Translations under genes and position numbers: made by a program
Source of the DNA: Phoebastria nigripes
Lineage: Eukaryota; Chordata; Aves; Procellariiformes; Diomedeidae
DNA: 64,000 nucleotides
Assembly (NCBI GenBank): GCA_035582835.1
Contig: JAYKAV010003127.1
Coordinates: 246,882 to 310,881, forward strand
Direction of reading: 5' to 3'
Notes under the pieces: model-generated
Seen by the model: the letters and a program-made list of their open reading frames with translations, nothing else
Told to the model about the DNA's origin: nothing
The model's database searches: none
Shown here: positions 23,801 through 46,529 of the stretch, in pieces
Layout: each line of letters opens with the position of its first letter
Position numbering within the stretch: the first letter of the stretch is position 1

Positions 23801-26641
23801 CTGAGTAAGAGCTGGCATGGGACNAGGGCCGGCATAGAGAGGTTAACAAAGCAGAAAAGCCAAGGAGGATGGAAGTCTTAATGGGTGATAAAAGGAAGTT
23901 AATGAAGGCATCTGAAGCAACACCAGTATCAGNGTTTAGGACTAGGGATTTTCTAATAGGAGATGTAAGAAGATCAGAGGGGGCAGCGTAAGGTGACTAT
24001 GAGGGTGCATTATCCAAATGCTGGTAACTTTTGGATTTAGCTAACTCAAAACAATAGAAATCTGTGTTAAGTAAAAATCTACCAAACTACCAGACAAGCA
24101 GATAAAGTTTTTGAAAAGCTCAGAGCAGGAGTGTGTAAGGCTAAGTGGAGATGCACTCTGGGTCAGTATCTTACTCGCCTCTGCAGCCTCTTCCAAGGAC
24201 AAGATTGTTACCATGTTACTTTGTTCTTGATATGCTTTTTTACTATTTAATGAATCTTCCTATTTGACAGATTCAGGCAAGTTGTGTATCCGAAATACCT
24301 TTCTGCAGCCCAGGAGGAATATGTCTGTCAGTCATATGTGAAATGGTCTGCAATCTCAAAGAAATGATAGTGATACAATAACAGCTGTTTCCAGACAGCT
24401 CTGAGAAAAACTGTATTGTACTTCTGGTATAGTAGTACAGAACTGGGTAAAGTCAGGAAAATTTACATTTACTCAGAACAGTGCTAGGGGATTAATACAT
24501 TCCCTACTGACAGATGTGGAGCACCAAGGAGGGTTGTGAAAAGCCTGGGTTACTAAAAGCTAACGCTAGAATGTGTTTCCAATTCAGCAAAGTCCATGTG
24601 AATCCTTTTAATCTTCTGAAAATGATCTGCCTTTCTCCATTTGTACGGACTTACTATCCTTCACTTTGGGTTATTACTCTTGGATGAAAAAAAAAAAATA
24701 CTTTTTTTATTCCAAATCGTGTTTCTTCTTGGATTTGTGAAGGGGGATTTCTGCATTCAGATTTTCAATTAAAATCTGCAACATCAATTAGCTTGTACTC
24801 AGCTCTATTCTTTACAGAAGCCTTCTTGAGCAAGGACTGAATTTAGAAGAAATTATTGCAATAGAGCTATTGCAATGACAGTTAAAATGTTGCTAAGACA
24901 ATTATACATTACAATTCCAATAATTATGTTTCATTTCGATACATCTTAAGATGTGTTTATCATCAGTGTATATCTTTCATGTGCCCTCTCTAATAAAAAT
25001 TTAACAACTCACAATAAGCAGTTTCATATCCTTGTCTGGACAGCAAAATACCGTACTACTACAAACAAACTAAAAAAAAAAAAAAAAGTCTCAAATGGTG
25101 TCTGTATATTCCTCAGATACAAGGTTTCAGGAAGGAAACAGATTTCCTCATCCTGTTAGTATTCAAAAACTGCCAAGATATGAGCCGGATGAACTCTTCC
25201 CACACTGAGGGGCTACAGTCGCTTTTTATGTTATTAAGCGATAAACCAGTGTATTCACTGCACAATTAAGACCATTAGGTTGACACACCACAATACTGAA
25301 AACTGTTCCTCCTCTAAGCAGGAGAAAGAACTACTTCACACACAAAATATCAAAGCACTGGGTTGCTATTGTTCAGCTGCTGAAAGGTGAGGCACTTATC
25401 AAACAGCATTCAAGCAGCTTTTCCCTTCACTCAAACTGGAAATATTTACTGCCAGTACTGAAGTATGCTCTTCATCCAGCTCACAAAGGGACCAAACTCT
25501 TCATTCCTACCTGATGCATGAAAACAAGATGGTCACATANAAACTAAACCCCATGGGAGAATAATTCTTCAGCTGCAGAAGAACAAAAATTGCTGTATCT
25601 TTAATCTACCTAATTTTACTTTAATTGAACTTAGAAGTTGAACATTACATCAGAAGCATCCTTGGGATATCAAACCGAAGTTCTGAGTTTGCAAGGTTTA
25701 TCAACAAACTAACAAAGAGAACACAGTGGACTAAAAAGCTAGAATTTCGAATGAACTCTGATGCAACTCCTACAGAGCAGGATAGCATTATTACAATCAA
25801 AATTACTTATACCACTGATGCTAGTCATTACTTAAAATGTCAAGCAAAGCATCTTTAATTAACACTCTAAAATTATCTTCAGAATTTTCCTAATATTTTC
25901 ATTAGATGGCAATCATTAGGATGGACTGATTTGCAGTTAAATCCAGCTGTAAAGAACTTTTTGCTAATCAAGAGGATACCTACATACATATTTATACACT
26001 TAGCCAAGTTGTAATTTTTACAAGCTATTGTATTAGAAAACACTGATTTGCAATTTTTTTTTTTTACATTTCATTGTGATTTGTGTCAAATAGCTTTTAC
26101 ATTGAAATGGGAAACAATTAAATGCAAAAAAGCATTTTTTGCTATTTAAATATAAATGCATTCAGAATGCAGGTATTTATGAAAATTTGTTAGATACTTA
26201 AAATTTATCAAATCATGTTTTGCAGTTAAACATTATTTTTTTGAGCAATGGAGAATATTTTATGTAATTACTGAATAAAACTAACAGTATCAGATATTTT
26301 TGGACATCAGATCCTTCAAGATTTTAATATTTATAGATGCTAGCCTCTTTTGCCTAGCTTTTTATTCCAAAACTAGAAAAGTAAAAAAGGTTGGTTGATT
26401 TTTTCAATTTCCAGCACACCTGTCATTTAAACTGAAAAAATACTATTTGCACCTGTAGAAGAGCTTCCAGCTGTCAAAAGTTATTTTATTACCTCCACAA
26501 AGCCTCATTCCAGGTGCTTAGCCAGAAAGTTCTATAGTTCTGTGGCTTAATTGTCTTCAAATCTTTGGCAGAATTAACTTAATATAATACAATACATTAA
26601 GTCAGGGTCTTATTGTAGGTTGTCATTATTTCACATTTAGT

Positions 26642-26981
26642 TTTAAATGCTATTGTAATTTCTTCTTAAATGTTTCCTGTTCATAATCAGTGATCAGCAA
26701 AGCATAAAAGGAGAGATTACAATGCAACAGTAAAAGTATTATTCATCCTGTGAAGCACAATGCAAACAGTCAAAATGAATGAGGATGCTCTTTTCTTCTC
26801 TCTCTTTTAAGGCTGTAGTAAAATTAATATTAGGCATATCTGGCTATGTAGTAAACTTTCTAATGAGAAACACTAATAAGAAAGCAAATCCTTTTTCTTC
26901 AGAAAAAAGCTTAAATACACAAGGAAGTGTAATGTGGTTCAGAGTTAACACAAGTCACTGTTCCTATCCACCTTCCTACTC
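26642..26981 (+). repeat. Inverted repeat, left arm (about 340 bp)
   Basis: The segment is repeated almost perfectly in reverse complement at 27996-28335. The central roughly 300 bp are identical as far as I can compare; differences appear only near the two ends (one substitution at the outer end, one 1-base indel and one substitution at the inner end). It encodes no recognisable protein; the identical short open frames in the two arms simply reflect the repeat. Both outer edges show TTTAAA. The family is not recognised. Confidence 0.93.
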
Positions 26982-27995
26982 AACTGTAAAATTATCTGTT
27001 TGATATTAACTACAGGGCTTCCAAATTTTCCAGTTTCATTTTCCCCTGTAGAAAGAAAAATGCTCCTTGTTTTAATCACTAAATCAAACAAAGTGTAAAG
27101 GCTGCATACAAGTTATTTTAGAATGAAATGTCAGTATTTAATTATAAATACGTTGCTTATGTGTTGTTTATTATTGGCATTACAATAGCAGACAGAGGTT
27201 TCCATCAAAGTGTGGGGGTCCACTGCTATAGGTGATATTTATAGAGCTAATAAGGTATGAAGTCCTTTTCCTGACACGTTTACGAGAGAGGAAGCAGCAC
27301 CATCCCTACATTTAGATGCAAAGCCAAGGTACAAAAAGAGAGACTTACTCTGAGTGTGTATGGAGAACTAAAGCACAAAGAAAACTAAATAGAGTATTTA
27401 GAAAGCTTAATTTTTATGTTGAAATTATTTAAAATAAGAAAGCATCACCACCTATACATGATAAAGTTTAAGAAATTGGTTACATCAGAAGAGCAACAAG
27501 ACTTGGTGGAACCAGAGAGCAATTAAGAACATGAACTTGGGGAATCTGTCTCTAGAATATAGTTGGACATTTTTCACCAGAAATCCCAATCCCAGGACAG
27601 AATTGCTAGATGTTGGCTATTTCAAAATAATATAGTCTTCTTACCACAACGCAGTAGTTAAATGTACATACNTTCTCCTGATAAAATTGTTCAATAACTT
27701 TGATGTAATGTAATGATGACCATGCTAAAAAAAAATTCTGATTTTCATGTTTAGTCATAAAATTCTTCAGGCGAGAACCACCACAAAATGTTTTTGTATG
27801 CTAGTTGCGCTGAATTACAATGCACAGTCTTTGGACCACACAAGAAAAATTTTATCTTTAAATGCAGACAGGAGTTGAGGACAATGCACTCCCAATTTTT
27901 ATTATGCTTCCTTTTGATTCTTACATCAGAGAGAAATCCAGAAAATGTTTATCATTCTCATTCTCCAGTGATTTTAGTAGTAAGAAAAGACTTGA

Positions 27996-28335
27996 GAGTA
28001 GGAAGGTTGATAGAACAGTGACTTGTGTTAACTCTGAACCACATTACACTTCCTTGTGTATTTAAGCTTTTTTCTGAAGAAAAAGGATTTGCTTTCTTAT
28101 TAGTGTTTCTCATTAGAAAGTTTACTACATAGCCAGATATGCCTAATATTAATTTTACTACAGCCTTAAAAGAGAGAGAAGAAAAGAGCATCCTCATTCA
28201 TTTTGACTGTTTGCATTGTGCTTCACAGGATGAATAATACTTTTACTGTTGCATTGTAATCTCTCCTTTTATGCTTTGCTGATCACTGATTATGAACAGG
28301 AAACATTTAAGAAGAAATTACAATAGAATTTAAAC
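27996..28335 (-). repeat. Inverted repeat, right arm (about 340 bp)
   Basis: Reverse-complement partner of 26642-26981, separated by about 1014 bp of unrelated AT-rich sequence with no long open frame. In the LARS2 pre-mRNA the two arms could pair into a long double-stranded stem. See the paired feature for extent and identity. Confidence 0.93.
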
Positions 28336-29704
28336 GTTACAGGATTAAACGTCATGTTTGACAAGTTACGTTAATTAAGACATCCTAGTGTTCTTTGTCA
28401 CTTCATCAAACATATTTGATATTTCTGTATTCCCTAACATTTATTTGAATTTCAAGTTCACAAGGCACTGTATGTGTAAGTAATTAGCCTGGACCTCTTC
28501 TGCCTCCATCTCAACCAATGCGGAAAACAAAATTGTGACCATTACTTCCATTTAAGTATAATTTTAATTAGATGGTACTTCATACTGTAAGAAAATATTG
28601 ACCAGAAGTAGCTTTCTCCGAATGGATCATGTCTGATGCCACTCTTTACTCTAAAGAATTAAGCTTTTATCTTGAAAACATTGGAAATGAAAACACAGAA
28701 AAAACCCCACTCTCCCCCATACATCTTGCTGTTTCCAGAGTCTCTGCCGCTATGTTATTGCTCTGAACAAGAGCAGCCTTTCTTCGGCAGTTAACATTAT
28801 TACAGGGCCATGCACAGCTCTGAAATAGAAGCAATTTAGTAGCTCTGCTCTGTAAACACTCTAATGCACAAAGTTTCAGGATGAGTGTTGAAAATAAAAC
28901 TGTTAAAACAGCATCCAAAAGCTAACATTAGGTCCAGAACCACACAGCCATCTGTGGCCAGTCTTAATGCAGAATATATTCCTACCTTCCCACACATGTC
29001 TTGGGACTTCTCCCAATAAACCTTAAAAGCAACTGCTGAACTCTGGCATGCACATCCCTTATTTCACAAGCTTTAACTGTAGGAGCACCACGCAAGTTAG
29101 CCCACTTGGGATTCAGACTTCGAGGTTTACAACTGTGATAGATCTTAAAAAAGATTTCCTGTCTACCATTCCCACTCTCCGCGAGAGGTTAATTTGCACC
29201 ATAACATTCCTCAGCTTCTGGAGAATTTTACAAGAGTAGGATTTTTATTGAACACTCCTTTAGTCTTTTTAGTATACAGCCCTCTGACATGGTCCTCTCT
29301 GCCTGAATTCCTGAAAGAAAATATTTGTATTTTCCAGTCCAAAGACTCTGAAATAGTTGTTTGAAAAAGGGCTGTTTCTACCCTCAGGTTCAGCTTTTAA
29401 TACTGCCATCCACACACAGGAGCAGCTAGCAGCTGACATACGAATTCCTCATGCAAGTCCTGTCTTGAATTTTTCTTCCTTCTCCCTTTCTCTGCCTAGT
29501 CTCAAGAAACTCACCTTTGTATGCAAAGGGAAAGAAACTAAAAGCAGACAGATCTGGGAACACCAAAAGTTTCAAGTTTGTTTAGGAATTATGATAGAAG
29601 GTGATAAGATAGATGCAGAATTGAGGGATAAGTGACACATGTATTATGTTAACTTTTTGCCTTTTTTCCTGCAACATCAATAAAATGTGTATTTCTAGAA
29701 ATAC

Positions 29705-29816
29705 CTTTCCACATCTCTGATGCAATGTGCGGAGCCATAGGTGCAACCATGATGCAGAGTGTAGCCAAAGCATCTTCAAATTCTGCGCTGTGGAGAATAA
29801 GAGGCCGAGAAGCTTG
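29705..29816 (-). CDS. LARS2: LARS2 exon (anticodon-binding domain helices)
   Basis: Residues 516-552 plus one base. It reads [20 protein letters not shown] and then [15 protein letters not shown]. The [12 protein letters not shown] stretch is the strongly conserved LeuRS/IleRS/ValRS anticodon-domain motif (consensus APxAPHxxEELW). The acceptor is gcttag and the donor gtattt. Confidence 0.96.
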
Positions 29817-30860
29817 CTAAGCGAAAAGACAGAAGGAAAAGAAAATAAATTGTTAATATAAATATTCTGGGGTGGAGGGGAAAGTAGTTTAAGAAGAAAA
29901 TGCAGCAATAAAACCTAAAATCAATGTCTATGCTCAGGACAGCATAATTTCACAATAAGTTAGAAACTTATTAAAAGTTCCGGAGAATTAAAACCCAACT
30001 CTTGGACACAGAGTGTTCTCTAACACTTGGAAGCTAATCCTGAAGAGGCTGATGCAGACCCTTGGGGATCTGCTCTGGTACAGGAGTCTGAACACAGGAC
30101 CCATGTGGACAACAGTGGCCCTCAAAAAATTGAGTGCTGCCACTTCTAGAAGTGCAATCTTAGATAAAATCAGAACTATTGAAAAATCCAAATTTTTATT
30201 TGTTTTCTGGTCTAGATCAGGTTGCCATTATATGCCTGAAGCCTTGCTCAACCAGATCTAAGAGTAGTAACAAAAATAATGATAATAGTTTATTATATTT
30301 GATCTATTGCCACTGGCTGATAAACATAATCTAAATAAAAAATGCTAAAGACTTAAGTTATTTTTTTTGTTTGTTTTAAAAAAGGGGAATTTGCTAACTC
30401 TATTACTAGCAGACAGTTCAGTGATGAAAGCTGTCTCTGCGGAATGTAAGATTATGTGCGATTTTCCTTGTAAAGAATAACCCTTTTCTTTAAATCAGAA
30501 TGTTTGGTAATTCTATAATGTACTACTATGCCTGGCTACCTACGCAACTTGAGAACAAAGAACAGAGCTAAACAAAATGTATCCTTTTGAAACTACAGGA
30601 TGCAGATGTAAACATCAGAAGCTAGTGGCTCTAATACTGTCAAGCTCATCCTGCAAAACAATGTATTTCAGGGTTACAGTGATACTAGAATGCTTTACAA
30701 CCGAATAATTCAACAAGGCTCTCGAGTTAGCAGCAATGTTAATGACAGTAAATGACTTATGGAAAGCTGGACCTACAGTTCAGGCCGCTCTTGCTTTGTA
30801 TAAAGACTTACAGGAACAGAGTCTGAGAGAAAAATACCTTCATTCATATCGTGTACTTAC
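29817..30860 (-). other. LARS2: LARS2 intron
   Basis: About 1.04 kb, phase 0. Ordinary AT-rich intron with a short poly-T/A run near 30361-30385. Nothing else is recognised. Confidence 0.85.
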
Positions 30861-30938
30861 ATGGAGTACGTTAGTGAGGCTCATCAATCGAGAAATAGCT
30901 GCATTGAACAAATGATCGTTTGTGAAGTACTCTGTTAC
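30861..30938 (-). CDS. LARS2: LARS2 exon (26 codons, anticodon-binding domain)
   Basis: Residues 490-515: VTEYFTNDHLFNAAISRLMS then LTNVLH. It matches the LeuRS helix with the FNxAI..LM..xN pattern. The acceptor is tacaag and the donor gtaagt; both ends are on codon boundaries. It is a small symmetric exon, so skipping it would keep the frame. Confidence 0.94.
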
Positions 30939-31980
30939 CTTGTATTAAAAGAAAAGGTTTGTCACTAATTACTTAAAATTCTCAAACACAGAATATTGGG
31001 TTTTAAAATGAAAAATAATTATTGCTAATCAATTTCAATTTGTGAAATANGCCCATCTTACCTCTTACATGAAAATCACTTCAGCATGCAAACACATCAT
31101 ACACGCAACTACATGTGTGAATGGGAAAATAATAATCATACAAAAATTCAGTTGACTAGTTCCCCTCGGTTTCAGGATTTTAAAAGCTTCAATCAATGCA
31201 AATTAGAACTGTGTATTAGTAATCACCCTCTATTTCCTTTAATAAAATATCTTCCCTTTGCCCCTTGAAGAGGTCTTCATACTTGTAAATCCAGTTATGC
31301 TGGTGACAGCTTGTCTATCCATAACAAGATTATAATTCTAATGTTTGTTAAAAAACCTGGAAGGTCCCTCNCCACAGGATTTAAATTAGGAAAAGTTTTT
31401 ATCCACAGAAAAATATCTGAAGTTAATTTTGCAGGTATTTATATCTCGTTCTGAGTCTTGGATAATTGAATTGACACTAATCACAGCATGAGACAACACA
31501 TAAGAAGAGATGAACAATCATTCCAATAATTTTTTGTTTAGGATACGCTAATATATTTTCTCCAACAACTTTTTTTCATTCTATATGAAACAGCAGGCAT
31601 GATAATGAGGTGTGAAGCAAACAGATCAAAAGCTCTTGTTAGGGATAACCTGCATAACTCACCTATAGCTTTGCTACTGGAAATGGAGTTACTCCAAACC
31701 CAGACTGATAAATATTTTAATGCCATAACACTTCATCCTTTAAAGGAGGCACACAGCAGAGAAATTTTGCCAATCCAAATCTTAGTATTTTGCAAGAGTT
31801 CTGTCCCGTAAGATTTGTAGGTAAATAAAATTACTTATACAGAGAATAATTCACTTAAAAATTACTTCATGAGCTAATAATCTGGGGAAAAACTCTTGAC
31901 TCTCTAAGGCAAGCATACAGTTTTAGCATGAGCAGCAACTCATTTAGTCATTTTCAAACTATGTAAGTGTTTCTTTTAAC
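30939..31980 (-). other. LARS2: LARS2 intron
   Basis: About 1.04 kb, phase 0, donor gttaaa (weaker than the others). AT-rich with no recognisable repeat. Confidence 0.85.
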
Positions 31981-32150
31981 CTCAGATATCACCAGATTCT
32001 TCTGATCCCAGATCTTTCTGGCTTCATCCTTCTCTTTCTTAGTCAGAAGCCCAGGATTGGGCATGGTTCCTGAAGTTCTTGCTTCAATAAGTTTGGTTAC
32101 AAGCGTCCAGAGGCGTGTCTGCCATCTCTGAACACCTGGCATAGCATCAG
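31981..32150 (-). CDS. LARS2: LARS2 exon (start of anticodon-binding domain)
   Basis: Residues 433 (split codon) to 489: [20 protein letters not shown], and ending [13 protein letters not shown]. The [10 protein letters not shown] segment starts the helical anticodon-binding domain. The acceptor is atctcag. The donor is GAG/gttaaa, a non-consensus +3 to +6 context, but the next exon continues the protein exactly. Confidence 0.95.
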
Positions 32151-33570
32151 CTGAGATTAACGAAAGATTGCAGAAACAAATTTCAGTTACAATGAATGAA
32201 TCCAAAACTTTAAAGAAAAGCAGAAAGGAAACTGAATGCTAGAGTTAAACATTTTTTAAAAAAAACCTGTATTTTAAATGAAAATCGTCAATGCAATTAA
32301 AAATGCCTTTACAAATAATGCCAGGTTGCCTTAATGGAAAGAAATCAGTAGGATAAAACAAAAGTATTTTTCTGCAATGACTTTAAAACATCTATACAGC
32401 AAGAATATTTGCTAAATTGGTAAAATAACCCAATGTTATGTCAATGTTAGAATGTTCATCTCGTGTTTTAATGACTCAAGGAAACAGTTCTTCTACATGC
32501 TCTCATTTTTCAAACTCATGGAAGAATACAAACGTACATATGTACACACACACATATGCANACGTTTTTTTAAATGGAGAGATTTCTTCTAAGATTTGAT
32601 TTTAGAAATTACAAGTACCTTTGTTGCTACAGAGATGCTACTGTGCTAACGAGTATAGGCTCTGATCCTTGGTACCATCTTTTGACACAGCTTAGTTTGG
32701 GATGGGGAGATTATAAAGCTGTTCACCCTGACCCTGCAGGCATCAATCCTGCACCATGGATACTCTAAGAATGTGTTTCTGTGACCTAGGGACCATGCTA
32801 CAGAGAGACCCAAGCTACTACTGCTCACAGCCAGGTCCTCCATGTGGTGTGGTGCAGAGCCACTAGTGAAGGTAAGGCTTGAGGTGTGGCACTGATACGG
32901 CTTTAGCTCTCTCTTCCAGATGTGTTCTGTTTCTACTAGACTGCACAGTGCTACATCACACTGCACTGCACAGTATCAACATATCCTAAGATGTCCTAAC
33001 TGGCAAGAGCTTCCAATTCTGCTCCAGCAACTGCGCTTGAAAAGACCGCCAGGTCTACTACTAAACTGGGAGAAGTAAAAGACATGTGAGTGACTGTAAT
33101 ACAGGTGGATTATCTCTCTGATTGCACTAGATGAAAGACTTCCTGCACGTCTAGGAACAGTAAAATACAACCTTATTGACTATGGCTGCATGATCCTCAT
33201 GAACTCTCATAGGTGGGACTGGGAGTATGATGGTCTCCCCAAACTTTCCATCTCCTGTTTATACCAGAAGCATATAGATCATCTAGACACAGTAGGCTTG
33301 GCATTATCCAGACTGTAGTAATGGTGTAATAAGGTGCTGGGTAAGTTTGACCACATCTGGTCCTGCATAGTCTGGAAGATTGCTTGCCCACACCAGGGGA
33401 GAGGGGGAGAGAATGACATGAGGCCCTGCCTACATGTCCACCACTGAAAAGACAAGGAATCTAGTCTGGAGGGCAATCCTCAAAAGGCTATCAAAACACA
33501 TCCAGTGAAGAGAAGGATCATGGCAACTGAGAACCAGTATTTAATATTCTCCAAATAAGACAATTTTCTA

Positions 33571-34683
33571 TATTGGGTTTGCATGGCAAGGTTTTGGTAG
33601 CTGGGGGGCTACAGGGGTGGCTTCTGTGAGAAGCTGCTAGAAGCTTCCCCCANGTCCGATAGAGACAATGCCAGCCGGCTCCAAGTCAGACCCACCGCTG
33701 GCCAAGGCCAAGTCCATCAGCGATGGTGGTAGCGCCTCTGCAATAACATATTTAAGAAGGGGAAAAAAACTGCTGTGCAACAGCAGCCAGAAGAGAGGAG
33801 TGAGAATATGTGAGAGAAACAACTCTGCAGACACTAAGGTCAGTGAAGAAGGAGGGGGAGGAGGTGCTCCAGGTGCCGGAGCAGAGATTCCCCTGCAGCC
33901 TGTAGTGAAGACCATGGTGAGGCAGGCTGTCCCCCTGTAGCCCATGGAGGTCCATGGTGGAGCAGATATCCACCTGCAGCCTGTGGAAGACGCCATGCCA
34001 GAGCAGGTGGATGCCCAAAGGAGGCTGGGACCCCGTGGGAAGCCCACGCTGGACCAGGCTCCTGGCAGGACCTGTGGACCCATGGAGAGAGGAGCCAACG
34101 CTGGAGCAGGTTTGCTGGCAGGACTTGTGACCCCGTGGGGGACCCATGCTGGAGCAGTCTGTTCCTGAAGGACTGCACCCCATGGAAGGGACCCACACTG
34201 GAGCAGTTCATGAAGAACTGCAGCCCATGGGAAAGACTCACGTTGGAGAAGTTCGTGGAGGAATGTCTCCCGTGGGAGGGACCCCACGCTGCAGCAGGGG
34301 AAGAATGTGAGGAGTCCTCCCCCTGAGGAGGAAGGAGCAGCAGAGACAACATGTGATGAACTGACCGCAACCGCCATTCCCCGTCCCCCTGTGTCACTCA
34401 GGGTGGGAGGAGGTTGAGAAAACTGGGAGTGAAGTTGAGCCCAGGAAGAAGGGAGGGGTGGGGGGAAGGTGTTTTAAGATTTGGTTTTATTTCTCATTAT
34501 CCTACTCTGATTTGATTGGCAATAAATTAAACTAATTTCCCCAAGTAGAGTCTGTTTTGCCCGAGATGGTAATTGCCGAGTGATCTCCCTGTCCTTATCT
34601 CAACCCACAAGCCTTTCGTCATATTTTTCTCCCCCTGTGCAGGGGAGGAGAGGGGAGTGATAGAGCAGCTTGGTGGGCACCTG
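33571..34683 (+). mobile_element. Probable solo LTR of an avian endogenous retrovirus
   Basis: A compact GC-rich block with sharp edges, beginning tattgggtttgcatggcaag. It matches a high-copy avian repeat I know from memory as an LTR-like element. It contains a TATA-like ATATTTAAG (33748-33757) and, 770 bp later, AATAAA (34521-34526), the spacing expected of LTR promoter and polyadenylation signals. The middle (about 33990-34300) is built from degenerate repeats around cacgctggagcag. No gag, pol or env sequence flanks it, and the open frames inside are not conserved proteins. I could not find target-site duplications or a clean 3' CA end, so the LTR class is inferred. Confidence 0.65.
33990..34300 (+). 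repeat. Degenerate minisatellite inside the LTR-like element
   Basis: About six degenerate units of roughly 40-60 bp. Each pairs a ccatggg/cccgtggg phrase with acccacgctggagcag or a close variant (for example near 34045, 34100, 34145, 34190, 34240, 34285). Such internal repeats in an LTR can vary in number between copies. Confidence 0.6.
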
Positions 34684-36037
34684 CTTGATTTCTTCAATTT
34701 AAACATTCACTATTTTGTTATCATTAAGAAATTCAGACCAAACCTTAAAGATTTAAGAGATGCTTTTCACCTACTTTCCATTTTTTTCCCCTGGAAATAT
34801 CTTTAGGCTGCTAACATCTCCTTTTGTTCACATTTTCCAATACTCTTTTAACATGACATGACTCCGAAATCTTTCTTTGTATTTCTCAAGTGGAAAACAG
34901 GTTGGTTTGAATGACTAAATGCATTTTTGCTAGCATTATATCTGCATGTGCTTAGCTTTCTTCAAGAATGTTTAACCACCCAGCTCTAGTATACTTTGCA
35001 ACTAAGATTTTGTACCCACAATTCTCATACTAATTTAGTTATTCCATTTTCAAGATGGAAAAATACAGCAAAAAGATTGTGTATCACTGAATTAGCTGCT
35101 TCAGAGGGAATTGTGTACCTGTGCACTGTTAGGAATTACAGCTTGATTCCAAGCTGTTGAGAAAAGTCATATGGCACACTCCTCCAGAACATACAACAGT
35201 GCAATAATATGTAAATAAACACATTTGAATGTAAAGGGTGACAGACACCAACTGAAATAATGCTTAGTGCAGGCTCAACTAAGTAGCACGAAGCTAACAC
35301 AAGAAAGAATGAAGAAATACACCTTTTTAAACCAGGCATGGAGTGTTTTATTAAAGCCTTATGCAACAAGAGGGCTAGATTTAAATGTATGCATAAGACT
35401 ACATTAAAACGTATGAAACACAGTAGGTAAAAGAAATTAGTATCTGTCAGTATGACAAATTGCATGATGGCAGTAAATAAGTGTGTAGGAGGGTAAATCT
35501 TATCTTATTCAAGAACTAAGCTCATAAAAATGTCATGGGTGTACAAATATTAGTTACTAGGAACTCTGATTATCTTCTAATGAGATTCTTCTGAGAAGTA
35601 TTTCATGGTCCAGCTTACAAAAGCCATTGCATACATGTGTAAATAAATGGAAATAATAAAAAATTGCAAAGTTTTATCTGTAATCTGATATGATTTTAAA
35701 AAAACATCTTATAATGAAGAAAATAATCTTAAAATAATCATTTTCAGTCAATCAATCATAGCTAATAAAAAAATAAGAGAATGAGGTCCAGGTTTGCACT
35801 CTATTATTTCAGAAGAAAATACCACTTGAAAGTACTTTTCATACATGCTTTTAGCTTGAAAGAGGTAAGCTGCTTGCAGTAATCTTGCAAGCTGCCTCTC
35901 AGTGACAGCTTTGTGAGCCCCTCTCTTTTAAAAGAAACAAACAATAAAACCTACTCATTATACTTTTTTGATTCAATTGTTCCAAAATTTGGGCATCAAG
36001 AACGGTATTAATTTTGTGTTTAAAATATAACACACTA

Positions 36038-37462
<1,425 letters not shown>

Positions 37463-37566
37463 CAGTGAGATCAACCTCCTCTCTCTTCAAACACTGGCCT
37501 GTTGTTGTTCGTCTGAATGTCTGATTCTTGATAAGACCTTGAACCAAGAGCTTATGGAAAGGCTCC
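37463..37566 (-). CDS. LARS2: LARS2 exon (catalytic domain, QGLI segment)
   Basis: Residues 337 (split) to 371 plus one base: [20 protein letters not shown], then [12 protein letters not shown]. It matches the LeuRS EPFxxLLxQGxV region between the second half of the Rossmann fold and the KMSKS loop. The acceptor is ccttag and the donor gtaaga. The codon split across the donor agrees with the next exon. Confidence 0.95.

Positions 37567-46529
<8,963 letters not shown>

Larger units (their letters stand above)
20804..29704 (-). other. LARS2: LARS2 penultimate intron
   Basis: The second largest intron in the window, about 8.9 kb and AT-rich. Its main structure is the pair of inverted arms at 26642-26981 and 27996-28335. 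Short poly-A/T runs occur (for example around 25075-25087). No LINE or LTR is recognised and no other gene is seen. Confidence 0.9.

Noticed and set aside
26779..28197. Two identical short proteins on opposite strands, as if a duplicated gene pair
   Set aside because: Their identity is fully explained by the inverted repeat. They are intronic with no recognised domain, and neither has gene-like context.
33637..34377. Open frame of about 246 codons on the minus strand, with overlapping frames
   Set aside because: It lies inside the LTR-like repeat, is built from the internal minisatellite, has no retroviral or cellular domain, and is antisense to the element.
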